A DNA stretch of 64,000 nt from VGTK01 sp046327915 (GTDB taxonomy: Bacteria > Desulfobacterota > Binatia > UBA12015). The notes below the pieces were generated by a model that was given only the letters and a program-made list of their open reading frames with translations, had not been told where the DNA came from and searched no databases. The position numbers and the translations under genes are program-made. The stretch is taken from contig JAXLXO010000023.1 of assembly GCA_046327915.1 (NCBI GenBank), positions 73,699 to 137,698 of the forward strand, in the 5' to 3' direction. Of this stretch, positions 60,427-64,000 are shown piece by piece; position 1 is the first letter of the stretch; each line of letters opens with the position of its first letter.

Positions 60427-61713
60427 CTATGCCGCCTGCGACCGCGGCTGCGCGGGAAGGCCGGGCACGGGGAAGCACGCGCACGCCCGCTCGACGCGCT
60501 CACGAACGCGCGCCGCGAGCGTCGCGTCGTCCGGCGCGCGCAGGACCTCGGCGATCCAGGCCGCGAGGAGCCGCATCTCCGGCTCCTTCATGCCGCGCGT
60601 CGTCGCGGCCGGCGTGCCGAGCCGGATGCCGCTCGGCCGCAGCGGCGGGTTCGGGTCGTCGGGGATGATCTGCTTGTTGGTGGTGATCGACACCGCGTCG
60701 AGCGCCTCCTCGGCGCGCCGTCCGTCGATGCCGAAGCTCGCGACGGTGTCGACCACCAGCATGTGATTGTCGGTGCCGCCGGTCACCAGCGTCGCGCCGC
60801 GCGCGAGCAGCTCGGACGCGAGCGCGCGCGCGTTGCGCAGCACCTGCTCGCCGTAGGCCCGGAAGGCGGGCTCGGCGGCCTTGCCGAGCGTGATCGCGAC
60901 GCCCGCGATCACGTTCATGTGCGGCCCGCCCTGCATTCCCGGGAACACCGACTTGTCGATCTGCCGCGCGAGCGCCTTGCGGCACAGGATCATGCCGCCC
61001 CGCGGGCCGCGCAGGCTCTTGTGCGTGGTCGTCGTGACGACGTCGAAGCCGGCGTCGAACGGGTTGCGCATCACGCCCGCCGCGATCAGCCCGCCGACGT
61101 GGCTCACGTCCGCCATGGTGAGCGCGCCGACCTCGTCGGCGATGCGCTTGAACTCGGCGTAGTCGTAGTCGCGCGGGTACGAGGTGTAGCCGCACAGCAC
61201 GATCTTCGGCTTGACGTCGTGCGCCATGCGCCGCAGCTGGTCGAAGTCGATGCGGCCCTCGTTCGCGGGATCGGTGCCGTAGCGCGCGAAGCGGAAGATG
61301 CGGCCCATGTGCGACACCGGCGCGCCGTGCGTGAGGTGGCCGCCGTGCGACAGGTCCATCGCCAGCACGGTGTCGCCGGGGTCGAGGAACGCGAGGTAGA
61401 CCGCCTGGTTCATCGGCGAGCCCGAGAGCGGCTGCACGTTCGCGTGCTCGGCGCGGAACAGCGCGCAGGCGCGCTCGCGCGCGAGGCGCTCGATCGCGTC
61501 GGTGTACTCCTGTCCGCCGTAGTAGCGGCTGCCGGGATAGCCCTCGGCGTACTTGTTGGTGAGCACGCTGCCGAGTGCCGCGAGCACCTCGGGGTACGTG
61601 TAGTTCTCCGACGGAATCAGCTCGACGCCGCGCCGCTGCCGGCGCTCCTCGCCGGCGATCGCGTGCGCGACCTCGGGATCGGTCTCGGCGAGCAGGGCGC
61701 GGAAGTCGTCCAT
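60427..61713 (-). CDS. glyA: serine hydroxymethyltransferase
   Basis: 428 residues. PLP-enzyme motifs: ELIPSENYTYPEVLAALGSVLTNKYAEG-type start (SEN and NKY), GSPMNQAVYLAFLDPGD, the PLP Lys in TTTTHKSLRGPRGG, and FPGMQGGPHMN. It converts serine and tetrahydrofolate to glycine and 5,10-methylene-THF. Length is that of bacterial GlyA. The folB-like gene is 39 bp upstream on the same strand, so the two probably form a folate/one-carbon operon. Confidence 0.97.
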   Translation of the reverse strand: MDDFRALLAETDPEVAHAIAGEERRQRRGVELIPSENYTYPEVLAALGSVLTNKYAEGYPGSRYYGGQEYTDAIERLARERACALFRAEHANVQPLSGSPMNQAVYLAFLDPGDTVLAMDLSHGGHLTHGAPVSHMGRIFRFARYGTDPANEGRIDFDQLRRMAHDVKPKIVLCGYTSYPRDYDYAEFKRIADEVGALTMADVSHVGGLIAAGVMRNPFDAGFDVVTTTTHKSLRGPRGGMILCRKALARQIDKSVFPGMQGGPHMNVIAGVAITLGKAAEPAFRAYGEQVLRNARALASELLARGATLVTGGTDNHMLVVDTVASFGIDGRRAEEALDAVSITTNKQIIPDDPNPPLRPSGIRLGTPAATTRGMKEPEMRLLAAWIAEVLRAPDDATLAARVRERVERACACFPVPGLPAQPRSQAA

Positions 61714-61752
61714 GATTCTCTCCTCGTGTCGCGAGCGCGCGCCGTCGCGCGC

Positions 61753-62184
61753 TCAGCGCGGATTGCGGTCGTCGATCGTGAAGCGCACGCCGCCGGAGAG
61801 CCCGGGAACCGGCGGCGCGACCTTGGTCACGGTGAGAAGGAGTCTGGCGTCGTGCGGCAGCCGCGCCCGCACGACCTCGCGCAGCTCGGCGGCGAGACGC
61901 TCGACCAGGCGGAACTCGCGCCCGGCGCAGGACGCGCGGACGGCGGCGGCGAGCTCCGCGTAGCAGACGGCGTCGGCGAGCTCGTCGCTCGCACAGGCGG
62001 CGGGAGCGGCCGCGAAGTCGATCACGAGAGCGAGATCCACCGCCTGCGGCGTCGCGCGCTCGGGCGCCTCGCAGCCGAGACGCACCTCGAGACGGATCGC
62101 CGGAACCTCGAGGGTCGTGCGAAGCGCGAGCCCCGCGCTCCGGGATCGCGTCGTCGCACCGCCTGCCGTGCCGTCGTTCCGCAT
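61753..62184 (-). CDS. folB: dihydroneopterin aldolase-like protein (FolB family)
   Basis: 143 residues from ATG 62184, preceded by gaggagag. LGCEAPERATPQAVDLALVIDF is the FolB-type Gly-Cys-Pro-Glu segment with PQ and the VDL strand, DAVCYAELAAAVR the DxVxYxxL helix, FRLVERLAAELREVV the LVE(R)LA helix with the active Glu-Lys region, and LTVTKVAPPVPG the KP-like turn. The catalytic Lys is in TVTKVAPPVP. It cuts 7,8-dihydroneopterin in folate synthesis. The C-terminus is slightly unusual (GLSGGVRFTID). It is upstream of glyA. Confidence 0.78.
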   Translation of the reverse strand: MRNDGTAGGATTRSRSAGLALRTTLEVPAIRLEVRLGCEAPERATPQAVDLALVIDFAAAPAACASDELADAVCYAELAAAVRASCAGREFRLVERLAAELREVVRARLPHDARLLLTVTKVAPPVPGLSGGVRFTIDDRNPR

Positions 62185-62277
62185 CGCACTCTCCTCCGCG
62201 GCGGAAGGCCGCCCGACGACACGGCTACCGGCGCGCCAATTGATCGGCAACGTTAATCTTTCTAAGCACTTCGTACC

Positions 62278-63174
62278 GTGAGACTGAACGATCTCGATCT
62301 CAACAAGCTGAACGTCTTCCTCGCCGTCGCGGAGCTCGGCGGAATCACCGCGGCGGCGCGGCGGCTCGGCCGCACGCGGTCGGCGGTCAGCCAGAGCGTG
62401 TCGGCCTTCGAGTCCTCACTCGGCACGACGCTCTTCGACCGCGTCGGGAAGCGCATGCTGCTCACGCGTCCGGGACGCCTGCTGCACGAGCGCGCTCGCG
62501 ACTACCAGGGCGGCCTGCAGCGCGTCGTCGACGAGCTGTCGGACGATGCGGGCGAAGTCCGCGGCCTCGTGCGCATCGGCCTCTTCCTCGGCTTTCCGCG
62601 CGTCCGCTTCGCGGCGTTCGTCACGCGATTCCGCGCGCAGCACCCGCGCGCGTCGGTGCGCATCGTCTTCGCGCCTCAGGACGACCTGCAGCGCCGACTG
62701 CTCGCGAACAGGCTCGACTACACCTTCTCGTTCCACACGCCCGAGAGCGGTGGACGCATCGAGGCGACGCGCCTCTTCGGGCAGAAGCTGGTGCTGGTCT
62801 CGGGGCGGCGCTTCTTCCGCGGCGGCTTCGATCCCCGCGAGCTGCCGCGCGTGCCGGTGATCGACTACTACCAGAGCGATCCCCTGATCGAGCGCTGGCT
62901 CGCGCACCACGTCGGCGCTGCGGCGCCCCGCGCCGACGTCCAGGTATGGGCCGCGACCACCGACATGGTCCTCGAGCTCGTGCTCGACGGCGCGGGGGTC
63001 GGCGTCGTGCCGGACTCGCTGGTCGCGCCGTACGTCAAGAGCCGCCGCCTGCGCGTGCTCGGGACGCGCAAGCCCGACCTCGCGGACTTCATCTGGCTGA
63101 ACGAGCCGCGCGGCGCCTATCGCGACGCGACGCTGACCGCGTTCCGCGAGGCCGCGATCGCGGCGTTCCGCTAG
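62278..63174 (+). CDS. LysR family transcriptional regulator
   Basis: 298 residues from GTG 62278. The winged HTH is at about residues 6-65 (NKLNVFLAVAELGGITAAARRLGRTRSAVSQSVSAFESSLG), and the effector domain follows (VRIGLFLGFPRVRFA, later DGAGVGVVPDSLVAPY). It is divergent from folB by 93 bp, and LysR regulators usually control the divergent gene, so folB-glyA is a candidate target. The spacer is AT-rich (caattgatc, cgttaatctttctaagc). No effector known. Confidence 0.9.
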   Translation: MRLNDLDLNKLNVFLAVAELGGITAAARRLGRTRSAVSQSVSAFESSLGTTLFDRVGKRMLLTRPGRLLHERARDYQGGLQRVVDELSDDAGEVRGLVRIGLFLGFPRVRFAAFVTRFRAQHPRASVRIVFAPQDDLQRRLLANRLDYTFSFHTPESGGRIEATRLFGQKLVLVSGRRFFRGGFDPRELPRVPVIDYYQSDPLIERWLAHHVGAAAPRADVQVWAATTDMVLELVLDGAGVGVVPDSLVAPYVKSRRLRVLGTRKPDLADFIWLNEPRGAYRDATLTAFREAAIAAFR

Positions 63175-63195
63175 GGCCGGACGCCGTCGCGACCG

Positions 63196-64000
63196 TCAAG
63201 CAGACTCGGCGAGCGACGGCTGGTAGTCGAAGTACGCGTTGCGCTTGATCACGTCGGCCACGACCGCCGGCACCATCGCCTCCCACGACGCGTCGCCCTT
63301 GCGGATCCGGTCGAGGATGTCGCGCGAGAAGATGTGCAGGTAGTCGCGGTTGAAGTTGTCGAGCTGCTCGATGTTGCCGCGGTCGGACAGGTACTCGAAG
63401 AGCTTCCGCAGACCGGACGCGACATGCAGCGTGCGCACGGTCGTGATCTCGCCGCTCGGGTCGAGCAGCGGGTAGACGAAGAGCTTCAGGTCGTTCTTGA
63501 AGAGACGCCCGAACGACTCGAGGATGCCGCCCTCCAGGTTCTGGTAGAAGTGCTCGTCGAAGAGCTCGCGCAGGCTGCCCGCGCCCATGACGACCCCGAG
63601 CTGCCGGTCCGTGTGCCGCGCGAGATAGGCGGCGAGGCGGTAGTACTCGAAGTAGTCGGAGATCAGCACGGTGTAGCCGCACGCCGCGATGACCTCGGCG
63701 CGGGCGAGGAAGTCGTGCACGTCCACGGTGCCGGAGCCGCCGTTCGACGAGATCAGGTTCCGCATCGTGATCTCCATCAGCGGAACGACCTGCCCGTCGC
63801 CGATGCCGGGCTCGCGCGAGAACTTCTCGAGCGCGCTCGTCATCATGTCGAGGTTGACGTGCGTGACCGGCTTGAAGCTGCCGCGCTCGACCAGCACCGG
63901 CTTCTTGCGCAGCACCTCGGACGGCTGCAGGACCGTGCCGTCGGCGGAGAACATCGCCGCCCCCGTCAAGCCGAGCTGCACGAGCTTCAGGCTCATCACC
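63196..64000 (-). CDS. conserved protein of unknown function, 5' end outside the window
   Basis: 268 residues to the window edge, with the start beyond it. A region HVNLDMMTSALEKFSREPGIGDGQVVPLMEITMRNL is followed by FLARAEVIAACGYTVLISDYFEYYRLAAYLARHTDRQLGVVMGAGSLRELFDE and LEGGILESFGRLFKNDLKLFVYP. The phrase ISDYFEYYRLAAYL and the acidic, highly conserved feel suggest an enzyme. I remember similar sequences being labelled nicotinate-nucleotide adenylyltransferase or TonB receptor, but nothing here looks like either, so I leave the function open. Confidence 0.72.
   Translation of the reverse strand, partial: VMSLKLVQLGLTGAAMFSADGTVLQPSEVLRKKPVLVERGSFKPVTHVNLDMMTSALEKFSREPGIGDGQVVPLMEITMRNLISSNGGSGTVDVHDFLARAEVIAACGYTVLISDYFEYYRLAAYLARHTDRQLGVVMGAGSLRELFDEHFYQNLEGGILESFGRLFKNDLKLFVYPLLDPSGEITTVRTLHVASGLRKLFEYLSDRGNIEQLDNFNRDYLHIFSRDILDRIRKGDASWEAMVPAVVADVIKRNAYFDYQPSLAESA

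Noticed and set aside
58154..60484. ATG 60484 as the start of the hybrid kinase
   Set aside because: It would overlap glyA by 58 bases and add an Arg/Pro-rich tail. The GTG at 60355 gives a normal membrane protein start.

Overview
The window is a GC-rich, gene-dense bacterial chromosome segment (63 numbered reading frames or sites below, no gap over 300 bases without a gene, no rRNA, tRNA or CRISPR seen). The codon bias, a lipid A-type acyltransferase (LpxL/HtrB family), lipoproteins with lipoboxes, a Tat substrate, glutathione reductase and an LL-diaminopimelate aminotransferase point to a diderm (Gram-negative) bacterium of the delta-proteobacterial kind; Myxococcota or the Binatota-like lineages would fit. 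That placement is inference from gene content, not from a marker gene.

Layout. 0-5.7 kb: a partial SDR, cobyric acid synthase, and the first of three thiolase-fold/DUF35 acyl-CoA modules, followed by an alpha/beta hydrolase. 5.9-8.7 kb: a secreted subtilase with FG-GAP-type repeats. 8.8-18.7 kb: a glycan locus with two small methyltransferases, a polytopic membrane protein and two very similar tandem glycosyltransferases, one of which carries a fused methyltransferase. 18.8-25.9 kb: dapL, a vapBC toxin-antitoxin pair with a perfect operator palindrome, glutathione reductase, a CmoB-like methyltransferase, a FATP-type acyl-CoA synthetase and CorA. 26.1-28.0 kb: a secreted metzincin. 28.3-31.0 kb: a tightly overlapped minus-strand operon CPBP protease, HNH nuclease, Nudix, 2H RNA phosphodiesterase, YjbQ. 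31.0-39.0 kb: patatin, a GT-C-like membrane protein, acyl-CoA synthetase and a GldA/F/G-type ABC cassette with a DUF4340 protein. 39.1-42.8 kb: 2-hydroxyacid dehydrogenase, TetR regulator, coiled-coil protein, LpxL-like acyltransferase, small lipoprotein. 42.9-46.7 kb: PHP phosphoesterase and the second thiolase/DUF35 module with an alpha/beta hydrolase, facing a thioesterase. 46.7-48.4 kb: a pair of long fold-back repeats, a Tat four-cysteine protein and a branched-chain aminotransferase. 48.5-52.6 kb: a secreted repeat-like protein, a PLC-type lipoprotein and an HD protein. 52.6-56.3 kb: membrane glycosyltransferase-like protein, a collagen-like surface protein and a VOC protein. 56.4-58.1 kb: the third thiolase/DUF35 module. 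58.2-64 kb: a hybrid histidine kinase, glyA, folB-like gene, LysR regulator and a conserved partial gene.

The strongest theme is acyl-CoA chemistry: three separate thiolase-fold/DUF35 pairs plus two acyl-CoA synthetases, a thioesterase, patatin and hydrolases. The two DUF35 pairs at 44 and 57 kb have lost the thiolase nucleophile cysteine, which is the arrangement of the Ltp2-ChsH2(DUF35) retro-aldolase of steroid side-chain breakdown; the first pair keeps a cysteine in the thiolase but has lost it in its condensing-enzyme partner. A second theme is structured intergenic DNA: a family of GC-rich hairpins at gene ends, a 113-116 bp fold-back repeated twice, and two cases where the 3' end of a gene has been duplicated just past its stop codon. 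Many minus-strand genes are joined by 4-base ATGA or GTGA overlaps, and GTG starts are common.
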